64,000 bases of DNA. Source: Pseudoalteromonas rubra (lineage in GTDB: Bacteria; Pseudomonadota; Gammaproteobacteria; Enterobacterales; Alteromonadaceae). The DNA is taken from positions 434,001 through 498,000 of the forward strand of contig NZ_PNCJ01000005.1 of assembly GCF_005887115.1 (NCBI RefSeq), written 5' to 3'. The notes beneath the pieces were generated by a model. The model ran no database searches, was not told where the DNA came from, and saw only the letters and a program-made list of their open reading frames with translations. Below are positions 37,501 through 46,014 of the stretch, piece by piece. Both the position numbers and the translations under genes were made by a program. Positions within the stretch are counted from its first letter, which is position 1. Every line of letters begins with the position of its first letter.

Positions 37501-38566
37501 TTTTGGTCAACGATTTTACATTGCCGTTGCTCAGCTGAGGTAGAGGTTGCTCTACTTCAAATATCCCTCTGTTGCTCGATAGCCACACAGCCCCCTGCTC
37601 ATCAAACACACTGTTCGCAAGGAACATTTGCCTCATTCGACCGTCTGCGTAATAACTATTTACACTGTCTATTTTGTTGTTGGCCCCCAAGGCAAACAGC
37701 TCGGAATCCGTCATAATATAGGTCGCATGAAGCCCCCTGTGCACAGATTTGATTGCTCTGTGATCAACAAACTCAAACTGCTTTAATGGCTGTCTGCTTG
37801 TCTCTGACAGGTCTAACAAATAAAAACCGTGTTCAGACACCACGTACATCGTATTCGCTTCACCAGAAATCACGATTCTGGCACCTGCCAGCTCTGTGCT
37901 TTGCCAGATTTTGACAAATGCTCCCGAGACTTTATCCAGGCTGTATACTTCCCCTTCAGTGGATACAAACAAAGGGGTATCCCGATAGAACGTAATACCA
38001 AAGCGAAGATTGTGCTTTACTCGGGAACTTGGGAAATCATATAAGCGGAACCTGTCATCATCGGCAGAGAAACGGACAATACGCCCATCATCTCCGGCCA
38101 ACCAAAAGAAGCCTTGCTGATCCTGATGAAGAGCAACGGGGCGGAAGGTGTGACTGTTTATATTCCTGACGGCACTAAAGCTATCCCTGAACAGCATCTG
38201 ATGACCGTCTTTACCATGGTGTAACTCATCAAGATAGGAATTAAATTTGTCTTCTTTGCTGCAGTACAAGTAAAGTCCATTGCCTGTTAGCAGCCATCTC
38301 CTGCCCTGGGCATCTTCCACTACTTTTCTTGCTTGCGGGTAAGGATAAAAAACAGACTGATAACCATCAAACCTGAGCACCCCAGAGATACCGCTCACCC
38401 ATAAATAGCCACGGCTGTCTTGTGATACCGAATTGATCAACGTGACCATATCCAATTTATCTATATTGACTGGATGTAACCTGAGCTTGTCATCGGTGTT
38501 TTCCTGTGCAAACACATGACAGTGTATTAAAAGTACAAGGCTAATTGCGAGAATCCATTTGAGCAT
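34556..38566 (-). CDS. Hybrid two-component sensor/regulator (HTCS): propeller, kinase, receiver, AraC HTH
   Basis: 1336 aa in one chain. Signal peptide 1-20; periplasmic two-propeller sensor built of reg_prop repeats (DSRGYLWVSG, DNMLWFSS and others, about 30-680); Y_Y_Y domain (about 690-755); one membrane helix (about 763-785); HisKA with NISHELRTP (about 827); HATPase; receiver with AEDNPELRM and LILSDVMMPNMTG (phospho-Asp about 1120); C-terminal AraC HTH (about 1235-1330). Such proteins, best known from Bacteroidetes, sense glycans or other extracellular compounds and switch on nearby genes. Here no glycan-degradation locus is adjacent; the divergent luxR gene at 38897 is a possible target. 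Confidence 0.92.
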   Translation of the reverse strand: MLKWILAISLVLLIHCHVFAQENTDDKLRLHPVNIDKLDMVTLINSVSQDSRGYLWVSGISGVLRFDGYQSVFYPYPQARKVVEDAQGRRWLLTGNGLYLYCSKEDKFNSYLDELHHGKDGHQMLFRDSFSAVRNINSHTFRPVALHQDQQGFFWLAGDDGRIVRFSADDDRFRLYDFPSSRVKHNLRFGITFYRDTPLFVSTEGEVYSLDKVSGAFVKIWQSTELAGARIVISGEANTMYVVSEHGFYLLDLSETSRQPLKQFEFVDHRAIKSVHRGLHATYIMTDSELFALGANNKIDSVNSYYADGRMRQMFLANSVFDEQGAVWLSSNRGIFEVEQPLPQLSNGNVKSLTKTTTMPMVKSVLVDNQENLWFISQHTVYFRAANAARGQPVSIDPELPDRKFYSVFSDKDNMLWFSSASSLYRYNRQQKTTQKIQVPLEVAVMGSQITDIEQTSNGHLWLLTYRGVAEYDPEHNQILSFQPGHFKNLKKGPNDTVLACGFDTYLLGQFSARKIQFQIEKTNKRFVVYDASIENDGQLWAATSYGLLLHSLTTGQTQQIDLNGVYPDLAFFFAYQDRAGYIWLMDMSNLYKVSLQTRQVTFSIPQKRLNIGIKTYGSIAESSTGTLYIGGVNGFAELENTSAIAPYGVHINRVIVQGDSYPVYLDEESAEYTISPGTQFDSTQRNIKFEFVNIKRDPDIDVYYRYQLVGFDNEWSEVDQTERSATYTNLPPGQYEFVIRSRAISSGWTQARFKFEIATPYYLTGWAFAFYVVCLVILIALSHVLRTHQLKRQNQRLEKLVVTRTQEIEQKRAQIATLMESKNQLFGNISHELRTPLSVIMLPIKSMLKQNSNSDNRTWQAAFSQAQRLEKLIDNLIRYARKDDLSTVENHHFTAKNVLIKQIRAFELLAHEKQIQVTVNDSLANQEVLLNEADFEQVVTNLLSNAVKYTPVGGVIAISAHQCSNILKITVTNSGPGISAALQSEVFKRYVRGEHKEISGEGIGLSVVHQLVTKCSGKITLESEPHKGCCFTLHIPIFHSVEMDKTEAEESVSKPQSHTPSEQKQTRKPGYSLPRILIAEDNPELRMVLRESLSTWFDCMVATDGELGLALVRSELPDLILSDVMMPNMTGLEMLREVKQDESTSHIPVILLTAKEDDASRILGFEAEADDYMGKPFDIDVLRYRIENLIKGRKKLARVFQHQILHNEQITGATTDEKRTPFIDKIHQAIAQNYQDPEFDTERMAGHVFLSTRQLQRKARSLTGLSPNALLRKYRLQQACLKLRTGVLVTDVAYQVGFSSPAYFSSCFKSEFNLSPQQYVKQQSTEIEQETDRSV

Positions 38567-38896
38567 CAGTGCCTGTGCGTCCCAGCGGTAAAATGCGTAA
38601 ATACTTTCTATAACCTTTAACAGGTACAGTCAACTGAAATGTTAAGAAATTGACAATATATTTATCTAATTGCTCAATTTATTTTTAATTTGCACAATAA
38701 TCACCCACTTCCAATTTGACTCCGAACCAATTGAAAAATGTAACAATATGAATTTAAAGCTAATAATTAGACATGTCGCTTTTCCAGGGTAAGGTGTCGC
38801 TTTTTTCATAACGTATAAACCACAAAACTCACTAGCTTAACGGTGCAGGCCCAACAATGGAGCCTGCACGACAACAAGAAGCACACAGGAGTTTAT
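38567..38896. other. Divergent promoter region of HTCS and LuxR-type genes
   Basis: About 330 bp, strongly AT-rich, with no gene. It must contain promoters for both directions; no clear inverted repeat was picked out. Confidence 0.45.
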
Positions 38897-39610
38897 ATGG
38901 ACTACTCAGGTAACAGAACTGGCCAAACGGAAGCATTTTCACTTTACCCGGAAACGGCAATCACTAGCGCACTAAGCAGATTCTCTGAACCGCTGGGCAT
39001 GGATCAGTTTCTGATAGTTGGTGTGAATGGTACAGAGCCTACTTTCAGATACCTTTCAACTTGCTCAGAGCAGTTTTTGCATGCTTATTTTACTGAGGGG
39101 CACTGTTTCTCTGACGAACTGATGCATTATTGCCAACATACGCTGGCCCCGAGATACTGGTGCACTGACGACTATATGCGCGCATCGCTTGCGCCGCAGA
39201 GCCTGGGCAACCTCCTGCAAAAAGAAAAAATAAGTGGAGGGGTTGTCATACCCGTGCATTACAACAGCGCCATAGTGTTTGTGAACTACTTTTCATCTCA
39301 GAGCTCTGAAAAAATAGAATTCCTTTACAAACAACACGGTACACTATTGAGTGACATTACCCTCACGCTGGTACCAAGAATACTCAACGAATGCCCGGAC
39401 TATTTATTTATGCGCCCATCACTTACGCCAAAAAGTAGTGAGTGTTTATTGTATATGGCTAAAGGCATGACCAACCCAGAAATATCCGAGCTAATGCAGG
39501 TATCAAAGGATAGAGTCAAAGAACTCGTGAGCCAGATCCTGATTCAACTTGGCGCAGCAAACAGAACAGAAGCGGTATTAAAAGCAAAACAAAGCCTGCT
39601 CATCCCCTAA
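38897..39610 (+). CDS. LuxR-family transcriptional regulator
   Basis: 237 aa from the ATG at 38897 with AGGAG six bases upstream (an earlier ATG at 38843 lacks this). The C-terminal LuxR HTH is plain: LTPKSSECLLYMAKGMTNPEISELMQVSKDRVKELVSQIL. The N-terminal part (about 30-165) has the size of an autoinducer-binding domain but without the usual conserved Trp/Tyr/Asp pattern that I could verify, so a LuxR solo that senses another ligand is likely. No luxI-like gene is in the window. Divergent from the HTCS gene. Confidence 0.82.
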   Translation: MDYSGNRTGQTEAFSLYPETAITSALSRFSEPLGMDQFLIVGVNGTEPTFRYLSTCSEQFLHAYFTEGHCFSDELMHYCQHTLAPRYWCTDDYMRASLAPQSLGNLLQKEKISGGVVIPVHYNSAIVFVNYFSSQSSEKIEFLYKQHGTLLSDITLTLVPRILNECPDYLFMRPSLTPKSSECLLYMAKGMTNPEISELMQVSKDRVKELVSQILIQLGAANRTEAVLKAKQSLLIP

Positions 39611-39852
39611 ACCCATAGTGAGAGCTCAAGGATTGGTTTCTCGCTCACGTTTATCTGCCTAAAGGCTTTATTGCGAAGTGTAATAAAACCGAAGCAAGGT
39701 GCCTTCGCGTTTAGTGCGCAGACTACTCTGTGCATGCCTGACATACCACTCCCTGACCGGGGGGAGATAAAAAAGCAATTAGCCTTCACCGACAACCCCA
39801 CATACAGGTAGTGGATTGAATTAGGAAAACCCCGTTATAACAAGGACAACCT

Positions 39853-39876
39853 ATGAAAATGGAGCGTATATTATGA
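39853..39876 (+). CDS. Possible 7-codon leader ORF
   Basis: ATG at 39853 with AAGGACAACC upstream encodes MKMERIL and stops at TGA overlapping the start of the next gene (ATGA). It could couple translation. Too short to be sure. Confidence 0.3.
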   Translation: MKMERIL

Positions 39877-40823
39877 GCTACAATTCCCTGTTAATCTCTG
39901 CTGTTTTACTGGCAGGAAGCACATATGTACATGCTGCTACTGCAGTTTATAGTGACGTAGATGGCTCCGGACGCATTCACATGCGGGTATGGAAATACAC
40001 ATTGAATAGCACAAGCAGCAACCACACAGCCAAACTCACTGTTCCGGGTGACTGGGTGGCAGTAGGTGGAGGTGTTGATTTAAAGATAAGTCGCTCTGTC
40101 CTGATTACTGCATCGTATCCAGACACAGCAACACAACAGTCATGGATTGTTTCTACACAAGCTGATAAAAGCACTTCAGATCATGAGCTTACAGCCTATG
40201 CTATTGGTATAAAGATAGAGGGTATTTCTCGCGGTGATATACGCAAACACAATATTATTAAATCATGGTGCGGTAATGGTGAGGCTAAAAATGCCAGTGC
40301 AGGCAATGCATCTTCCATTACCATCCCAAATATTGGCTACCTTATGATAAGCGGCGGCGCTAAGTCTGCTCCAAAAGCAGGGCATAAATTTGGTCCTGTG
40401 TATTCTTCTGCGCCAAAAGGCTGGGATCAGTGGACTGCGGCCAGCAAAAAGCTAAAGGATAGCAATAATCACCCGCTTACCAGTTGTGTTGTGGGTATTC
40501 GTAAGGACCTCGCAAACGCGCAGTTAGGCCACAATCTTGGCTCTATTGATACTCTCCACCGAATGAGTGCAGTTAATAAGTTAGCGAGCTCCAGAATCGA
40601 GTCTGAAGTATTTATGGAAAATGACTATATTCTGACCGGCATTGGTGCAAAACTCACTGCTAGCAAAAAGAAAGAGGTAGAACCGAATGTGCTACTATAC
40701 AGCCTCGCACCTAAAAAGTTTGGTAAAAGCGCCAAAGTCGTCGCCAAGGCAAAAGAGTACTTATACCCTGCAGGTGCTTTTCTAAGTAGTTATGCCATTG
40801 GCATTAAACTAATTGAGCAATAA
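39873..40823 (+). CDS. Secreted hypothetical protein with three internal repeats
   Basis: 316 aa with a signal peptide of about 21 residues (LLISAVLLAGSTYVHAA). The mature part seems to be three related units of 80-100 residues, each opening with a VGGG/ISGGA/TGIGA strand and closing with LTAYAIGIKI, LTSCVVGIRK or LSSYAIGIKL. This suggests a beta-rich repeat fold, perhaps with a binding role. Two cysteines (KSWCGN, TSCVVG). The family is not recognised. The ribosome site GGAG lies in the overlapping leader ORF. Confidence 0.7.
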   Translation: MSYNSLLISAVLLAGSTYVHAATAVYSDVDGSGRIHMRVWKYTLNSTSSNHTAKLTVPGDWVAVGGGVDLKISRSVLITASYPDTATQQSWIVSTQADKSTSDHELTAYAIGIKIEGISRGDIRKHNIIKSWCGNGEAKNASAGNASSITIPNIGYLMISGGAKSAPKAGHKFGPVYSSAPKGWDQWTAASKKLKDSNNHPLTSCVVGIRKDLANAQLGHNLGSIDTLHRMSAVNKLASSRIESEVFMENDYILTGIGAKLTASKKKEVEPNVLLYSLAPKKFGKSAKVVAKAKEYLYPAGAFLSSYAIGIKLIEQ

Positions 40824-40871
40824 GCATACTTGAGGCGGGACGCGATACATGACCTGGTTCAATGTTTAAGA

Positions 40872-40892
40872 AAGGCACATCCAGTGTGCCTT
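40872..40892 (+). terminator. Hairpin after the secreted repeat protein
   Basis: Perfect 8-bp stem AAGGCACA / TGTGCCTT with a 5-base loop, 48 bp after the stop. T-run on the plus strand is poor. Confidence 0.4.
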
Positions 40893-41805
40893 GATACAAG
40901 TACTCTCATTACAGTCGTTTCACTCTGACCACCTTTTCAGGCTACCCTGATCAGAGACTGTAGCTAATTACCATGTTTCATCCGTTTATACGGAATTGAT
41001 AAAAATCACTAGCACAGTGTCATCTGACAATCAACGCGTGAAGTCATCCTACTTGGAATAACACAGAGCAACTCCACCAAGCTGGTTGCATGACGACAAA
41101 GGTTCGATTAGCAAGCTGACAGTATTCCCTTAGACCGTCCCGAAAGATTAACCAATAAATAAGAATAAAATATGGATACGCGCAATTCTTTTGAGCCGTC
41201 AACAACTTTGATTGTGCTCAGGGGCCAGAATACGAACTGTGTCCGCCTTATACCAGTTTCACTTAATACCTGCTCAATTTGACGGAGCAAATATGACGCG
41301 AACTGTATTAAAACTTTCTCATTTAGAACAGCTAAATAACAAAATTTTTTCCTGGTTATCGAACATATTTTCTCGCCTCAAACCAGAACACATAATTAAG
41401 TAAATTGGTATTATTTCGATTCGAACCACAAAAAACATCAGCAGACATTTGTGCATTCCACATTGAATTCCATCAGTTGTATCTGGGGGTTTTGTCCAAA
41501 GTACAAAATGAACATGTAAAAGGTGCACTTGTAGAGGCGTAAATTAATTACCTATTACTTGCATCCTGTTTTATGGCTTTGTTGTGATGTTTTTTTATGT
41601 TGTAAGGCCCCTTTACAGTATCTTTGTCGCACTATACTGCTAGCTGATGTTACCACTCTGACTGAAGAGCGTCTTTTGACGTGGTTATCGGTAGATTGTT
41701 CTTATTAATACCAATTGGTAGCCAATCATTTGCCAGTCTGGGCCTGGAAAAAGAAAGAAACAAAAATAAATCGAAGGAGAGTATAAAGGTTGGGGTTTGC
41801 TGAAA
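40893..41805. other. Gene-poor stretch of about 0.9 kb
   Basis: AT-rich, with only short, unsupported frames on both strands except one possible 36-aa ORF at 41293. No palindromic element or GG peptide was found here. Confidence 0.4.
41293..41403 (+). CDS. Possible 36-aa small ORF
   Basis: ATG with GGAG five bases upstream; product MTRTVLKLSHLEQLNNKIFS and 16 more residues, basic and amphipathic. No neighbours or homologues can be named. Listed only because of the ribosome site. Confidence 0.25.
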   Translation: MTRTVLKLSHLEQLNNKIFSWLSNIFSRLKPEHIIK

Positions 41806-41836
41806 CTAAAAACGCCTCGTCAAATCGACAAGGCGT
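41806..41836 (-). terminator. Rho-independent terminator of the microprotein array and probably of the NRPS-side transcript
   Basis: Stem of 9 pairs with one mismatch (ACGCCTCGTC / GACAAGGCGT), 5-base loop, followed on the minus strand by TTTTTAG. It lies 41 bp after the last microprotein stop. Confidence 0.8.
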
Positions 41837-41876
41837 ATTAAAGTACTAGCACCTATGTCAGGTGCTTATCTAACAC

Positions 41877-42083
41877 TTATACTGGCACACCGTCACATGT
41901 AGCACCCAGGCCACACGAGTATTGCCAGTCATAAGTATGACGATCACACCCTTCCAGGTAGCGTGTTGGCGTATTATCGATGATTGGGCCTGTACCACCT
42001 GCAACTGCTGGTGTTGCATTTTGCTTAAGCGTTGCGCTTTGTGACAGGTTCTTCATTTTTGTTTTTTTAAGAGTCAGTTTCAT
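41877..42083 (-). CDS. GG-leader Cys microprotein, array copy 1
   Basis: 68 aa. Leader MKLTLKKTKMKNLSQSATLK and TPAVAGG (GG at 29-30), then a 38-residue core with cysteines 46, 57 and 63 and the block YDWQYSCGLGATCDGVPV. AAGGAT stands upstream of the ATG at 42083; an in-frame ATG at 42113 is not needed. Last gene of a four-copy array in which units 1-3 are exact 266-bp repeats. It may be a precursor cleaved after GG and exported. Identical in core to copy 2. Confidence 0.75.
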   Translation of the reverse strand: MKLTLKKTKMKNLSQSATLKQNATPAVAGGTGPIIDNTPTRYLEGCDRHTYDWQYSCGLGATCDGVPV

Positions 42084-42142
42084 TTTAATTATCCTTAAAT
42101 TTATATTTTTCAAACAGCTATAATTAGACGTCTATCGAACGC

Positions 42143-42349
42143 TTATACTGGCACACCGTCACATGTAGCGCCCAGGCCACACGAGTATTGCCAGTCATAA
42201 GTATGACGATCACACCCTTCCAGGTAGCGTGTTGGCGTATTGTCGATGATTGGGCCTGTACCACCTGCAACTGCTGGTGTTGCATTTTGCTTAAGCGTTG
42301 CGCTTTGTGACAGGTTCTTCATTTTTGTTTTTTTAAGAGCTAGTTTCAT
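42143..42349 (-). CDS. GG-leader Cys microprotein, array copy 2
   Basis: 68 aa, differing from copy 1 only at residue 4 (Ala for Thr). AAGGAT ribosome site, same spacing. Near-identity of gene and spacer to its neighbours shows recent tandem duplication, suggesting selection for dose. Confidence 0.75.
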   Translation of the reverse strand: MKLALKKTKMKNLSQSATLKQNATPAVAGGTGPIIDNTPTRYLEGCDRHTYDWQYSCGLGATCDGVPV

Positions 42350-42408
42350 TTTAATTATCCTTAAATTTATATTTTTCAAACAGCTATAATTAGACGTTCA
42401 TCAAACGC

Positions 42409-42615
42409 TTATACTGGTACACCGTCACACGTATCGCCCAGGCCACACGAGTATTGCCAGTCATAAGTATGACGATCACACCCTTCCAGGTAGCGTGTTG
42501 GCGTATTGTCGATGATTGGGCCTGTACCACCTGCAACTGCTGGTGTTGCATTTTGCTTAAGCGTTGCGCTTTGTGACAGGTTCTTCATTTTTGACTTTTT
42601 AAGCGTTAGTTTCAT
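42409..42615 (-). CDS. GG-leader Cys microprotein, array copy 3
   Basis: 68 aa. Compared with copies 1 and 2, residue 8 is Ser (KKSKMKNL) and residue 61 is Asp (GLGDTCDG), with the same three cysteines. The upstream spacer differs from that of copies 1 and 2, so it is the likely parent of the later duplications. Confidence 0.75.
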   Translation of the reverse strand: MKLTLKKSKMKNLSQSATLKQNATPAVAGGTGPIIDNTPTRYLEGCDRHTYDWQYSCGLGDTCDGVPV

Positions 42616-42679
42616 TATTATTATCCTTTATTTTTATTTTATAAGTCTAAAGTCAATTTATTATTAGTTGAAGACTAAT

Positions 42680-42886
42680 TTATACCGGTTCGCGATTACA
42701 GGTTGCACCAACGCCACAAGAATATTGCCAGTCAATAGTAAATTGAGGGCACGTTCTGAGGTATTTAGTAGGTGTGTTATCAATTGTCGGAACTGCGCCA
42801 CCTGCGACTGCTGGAGTTGCGTCCATTTGCAGTTGTGCATTATTTGAAAGGTTCTTAATGTTTGATTTTTTAAGTGCTAATTTCAT
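42680..42886 (-). CDS. GG-leader Cys microprotein, array copy 4 (diverged)
   Basis: 68 aa, the most upstream and most diverged copy: leader MKLALKKSNIKNLSNNAQLQ, then TPAVAGG; core with IDNTPTKYLRTCPQFTIDWQ and YSCGVGATCNREPV. The three cysteines and DWQYSCG.G.TC are kept while surface residues change, as expected if the Cys frame sets the fold. It begins 118 bp after the SPFH gene's stop on the same strand and may be read from the NRPS-side transcript or its own promoter. Confidence 0.75.
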   Translation of the reverse strand: MKLALKKSNIKNLSNNAQLQMDATPAVAGGAVPTIDNTPTKYLRTCPQFTIDWQYSCGVGATCNREPV

Positions 42887-43003
42887 TACAATATCCTTTT
42901 AATTTTGAGCCTATATTGGGCTCGGATTAAAACTAACTTTTTGCTTACCAACTTGTCAATAGGTTCTATAAAAATTTACCATAATTGGTCAATCATTCTG
43001 CAA

Positions 43004-44164
43004 CTAGTGCTTGTTTAGTGGCTCACCTGACTTTGCCGAACTCATATGGTGCGAACTCATTGGCTCGCCGGGCTTGATGGCGCTTTTAGAGCGCTCGGGC
43101 TGAGGCAATGTCGTCTCCTCGGCCATCACTAAATTTGAGGTATCTTGCCCTAATGCCGGGGCCGGCCCACTTAAGCTACTTTCGGTATTAAGGATTAAGG
43201 GTAAGCCATCTTTTCCGCTGCCAATAACCACGACTTTACTGTTATTTGATTTCGCCAGCTCAATCGTGGCTTCAATACCTCGCCACCTCAGGTAAGTTTC
43301 TGAAATACCACCAGCAACCGTTTCCTGAAAGTCGGCTATCCCCTGCGCTTCGGTTTTCTTCCGTAGCGCTTCTTTCTTAGCGACTTCAAGACGCATCGCA
43401 TACTCTTCGTTTAGATAGCTCTGATTAACTTTAGAGATGATAGCTTCATGAACCTTATCCGGCACATCCACTCTTTTTATTAGCATATCGTCCAGATTTA
43501 CGAGTGTATGACCATCTTTGAGTTTTCCACTTTGCTCTAAAATGGTTTCTTCCTGAAGGTGCAGTTCGTGTAATACTTCCTGTAGTAGCTCTTTTTGCAC
43601 TTTTATCCTCTGATGGCTGTATACCTGCTCAGCGCGATAGCGTGATACTATCATGCGTACTGCTGAAGCCACTTCGGGCAATACCATTTCTTCAAGATAT
43701 TTTGGCCCAACGAGTTGATGCAGATAGGGGACATGATTGATAACAGGCCGATATCTCACGGTGACATTTAATGTGATCCTCAATCCTTCATTGGTAATTG
43801 CATCAATGTTCTCGTGTGCGGTCTGAAAACGCCCGTTATAAATAATCAGCTTATCCCAGGGCATAACCAGCACAGTACCCTCACTAAAATGCTGATCAAG
43901 GTAGGTCCCCCCCCCGAAGCGCTTCCACAATACAGCCACCTCACCCGAATCTACCCTGACAAAGATGAAAGGCACCAGTGCCACAATTAAGAATAAACAG
44001 ATCAGTAAGGTTAGGCCAGCCCTAAACCGCCAGGATAATATACGTTTACGCCATGCGGGTTTGTAGCGTCTAAGGCCTCGCATTACCAGATTGGCAATAA
44101 GGATCAGCAGGCAAATACCCGCCAGTGCCATCAACATCAAATCGGGTGGTAAGATTATGTTCAT
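43004..44164 (-). CDS. SPFH/Band 7 (prohibitin-like) membrane protein
   Basis: 386 aa. Two hydrophobic segments (about 8-28 and 50-72) followed by the SPFH domain (VRVDSGEVAVLWKRFGGGTYLDQHFSEGTVLVMPWDKL to about 250), a coiled-coil Ala/Glu/Lys stretch (EVAKKEALRKKTEAQGIADFQ) and a polar tail. Such proteins form ring or cage scaffolds at membranes, often with proteases or transporters. The ATG overlaps the stop of the ABC exporter by four bases, so it is a part of the same operon and may organise or protect the exporter. Confidence 0.85.
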   Translation of the reverse strand: MNIILPPDLMLMALAGICLLILIANLVMRGLRRYKPAWRKRILSWRFRAGLTLLICLFLIVALVPFIFVRVDSGEVAVLWKRFGGGTYLDQHFSEGTVLVMPWDKLIIYNGRFQTAHENIDAITNEGLRITLNVTVRYRPVINHVPYLHQLVGPKYLEEMVLPEVASAVRMIVSRYRAEQVYSHQRIKVQKELLQEVLHELHLQEETILEQSGKLKDGHTLVNLDDMLIKRVDVPDKVHEAIISKVNQSYLNEEYAMRLEVAKKEALRKKTEAQGIADFQETVAGGISETYLRWRGIEATIELAKSNNSKVVVIGSGKDGLPLILNTESSLSGPAPALGQDTSNLVMAEETTLPQPERSKSAIKPGEPMSSHHMSSAKSGEPLNKH

Positions 44165-45822
44165 GACGGCACTCCATCAGTTTCTACTTCATGATGTTCC
44201 ATTAGTTGTCCTTCTACCATCTTCAAATGTACGTCCGCCAAATGGAAATAGGCGTCGTCATGCGTAATTGCGATTACCGTATTACCTCGAGCTTTTAACC
44301 TGGGCAGCACTTGTTCATAGAATTTCTTTCTGAATATCGGGTCCTGATCCGCTGCCCACTCATCAAAAATATAGATGGGTCGGTTTTCCAATATGGTGCT
44401 CAGTAACGCCAGGCGTTTTCTTTGCCCGGAAGAAAGCTCTATGGTGCTAAACTCGCCATCTACAACACTGACCTTGGTGTTCATTTCTAAAAAGGCCAGC
44501 CACTCGTCAATTTCGTCCTGTGCGGTTGCGCGTATGCCATATAGCTGCTTGAACAGGTGGAAATCTGCAAAGACCGATGTAAATATGCTGCGGAAACTCT
44601 CTCGTTCAGCGTCGCTGACTGCCTGACCATCGAGGAAAATCTGACCAGCCTGAAGTTCATATAAACCAGTTAGCATGCGGATAAATGTGGTTTTACCGCT
44701 ACCATTGCCGCCGGTGATAAAGGTGATTTGCCCTTTTTTCACCGTTAGATCAACGGGCCCAACAAAGAAGGGTCTGTCACCTGGCTTGCGATTGTGCTGA
44801 TAATAAGCCCCCTCCAGCCGCAGCTCGTCGAAGGTGTCAATTTGGGTTACCTGATGATTGCGTCGTGCAACTGATTCTGCTTGCTCCTGCTTAAGGTCAG
44901 CTTCAAGCGCCAGCACGTTTTGTGCCGCCTCCGTTGCTGTGGTGAAGATTGGAATACCGCCCACAATACTGGTGATCGGGCCGATTAAAAACAGCGATGC
45001 GGTGGTGACTTTTATCACCACTTCCGGATAAACATCGGATAACACGGGAACAAAAAACACCATAGCGCCGGTCGCGGCAAAAAAAGTAATTTGTGATAAT
45101 ACAAAGTCGGTGGCAAATAAGGTTTTGGTGACGGTTTGTGCGCGTCGGGCTTTGCCTGAGGACATAGCAAACTCATGCTCCAGATCCTCTGCCCTTGGTG
45201 TGCTCAGTTTTACTTCCTTGAAACCGTCAAGCAGGTCTGACAAGCGCTGGATCAGCTGATTTTCGCTCTGAAACGCTTGTTGCATATTGCGCTGGATCTC
45301 ATCAGATCTGAAACGGTGAATGAAACCGCCCATGGTAATCAATACGCCAAGTACCAGAAACGCTGCAACTGAATGATATGCAATATATAAAGACGTAAAA
45401 AACACTAAGCTTATAGACTGGCCGATGATCACAAACAGCTGCGCAGAGTGAGAAATGGTCTGCAACTCTTTACTGAGGGTGTTAAAAATGCGTTCTTTAC
45501 CAATTTTCTCCAAAGTTGAGAGCTCGGTATGCCGTACAGATTCAAATAACTCAACACGCAGCTTGTCGATGGCTTTTTCAACCATTTTTGCAGCCTTGGT
45601 CATGACCCTTTGTTGTGTCAATCCGTAGATCAGTACAGTCAGCGTGAACAGAACCAGGTAGTAAAAAATAAAGTTTTCTTTGTGGATATCAGAAATATTT
45701 TCTGCCACGTTGTTGATGAGAGCAAGCACCAGTGCATTCGCCAGGCCAGAGATACAACCGAGTAATACAAAGGTCCTTTTCTTAATTTTAATGTTTCGAC
45801 TTATTAAATCGTATAATACCAT
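44161..45822 (-). CDS. Cyclic-peptide-type ABC exporter (SyrD/PvdE family)
   Basis: 553 aa, an ABC half-transporter of the length and type used to export NRPS peptides. About six membrane helices in residues 15-290, then the ATPase: Walker A TGGNGSGKTT (about 375), signature LSSGQRKR, Walker B IYIFDEWAADQDP, and a late His switch (ITHDD). SyrD and PvdE move lipopeptides or siderophore precursors across the inner membrane; by position this one should export the product of the NRPS upstream. Overlaps the SPFH gene. Confidence 0.88.
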   Translation of the reverse strand: MVLYDLISRNIKIKKRTFVLLGCISGLANALVLALINNVAENISDIHKENFIFYYLVLFTLTVLIYGLTQQRVMTKAAKMVEKAIDKLRVELFESVRHTELSTLEKIGKERIFNTLSKELQTISHSAQLFVIIGQSISLVFFTSLYIAYHSVAAFLVLGVLITMGGFIHRFRSDEIQRNMQQAFQSENQLIQRLSDLLDGFKEVKLSTPRAEDLEHEFAMSSGKARRAQTVTKTLFATDFVLSQITFFAATGAMVFFVPVLSDVYPEVVIKVTTASLFLIGPITSIVGGIPIFTTATEAAQNVLALEADLKQEQAESVARRNHQVTQIDTFDELRLEGAYYQHNRKPGDRPFFVGPVDLTVKKGQITFITGGNGSGKTTFIRMLTGLYELQAGQIFLDGQAVSDAERESFRSIFTSVFADFHLFKQLYGIRATAQDEIDEWLAFLEMNTKVSVVDGEFSTIELSSGQRKRLALLSTILENRPIYIFDEWAADQDPIFRKKFYEQVLPRLKARGNTVIAITHDDAYFHLADVHLKMVEGQLMEHHEVETDGVPS

Positions 45823-45845
45823 TTTTATTGTCTTTTCATTGTTTT

Positions 45846-45873
45846 ACCAATGGCCTGAAAGTCCGCCATTGGT
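45846..45873 (-). promoter_or_regulatory. Hairpin in the leader of the ABC exporter
   Basis: Perfect 9-bp inverted repeat ACCAATGGC / GCCATTGGT with a 10-base loop, 23 bp before the exporter start and without a T-run. Possible operator or mRNA structure; role unknown. Confidence 0.35.
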
Positions 45874-46014
45874 CAGAATACTGAGCGCTACGACGCAGCA
45901 AAAACTGCAATCCTTGTTATCTTTTCTTGAGGATCTGCTTCCTCTGTTTTTTTAGCTTGCCTGTTTTTCAATCACAATCAAGTAATGACTGCAGGGCAAT
46001 GCGATTACGCTTTA

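Noticed and set aside
38897..39610. Acyl-homoserine-lactone receptor of a complete quorum-sensing pair
   Set aside because: No luxI-type synthase in the window, and the usual ligand-pocket residues could not be confirmed.
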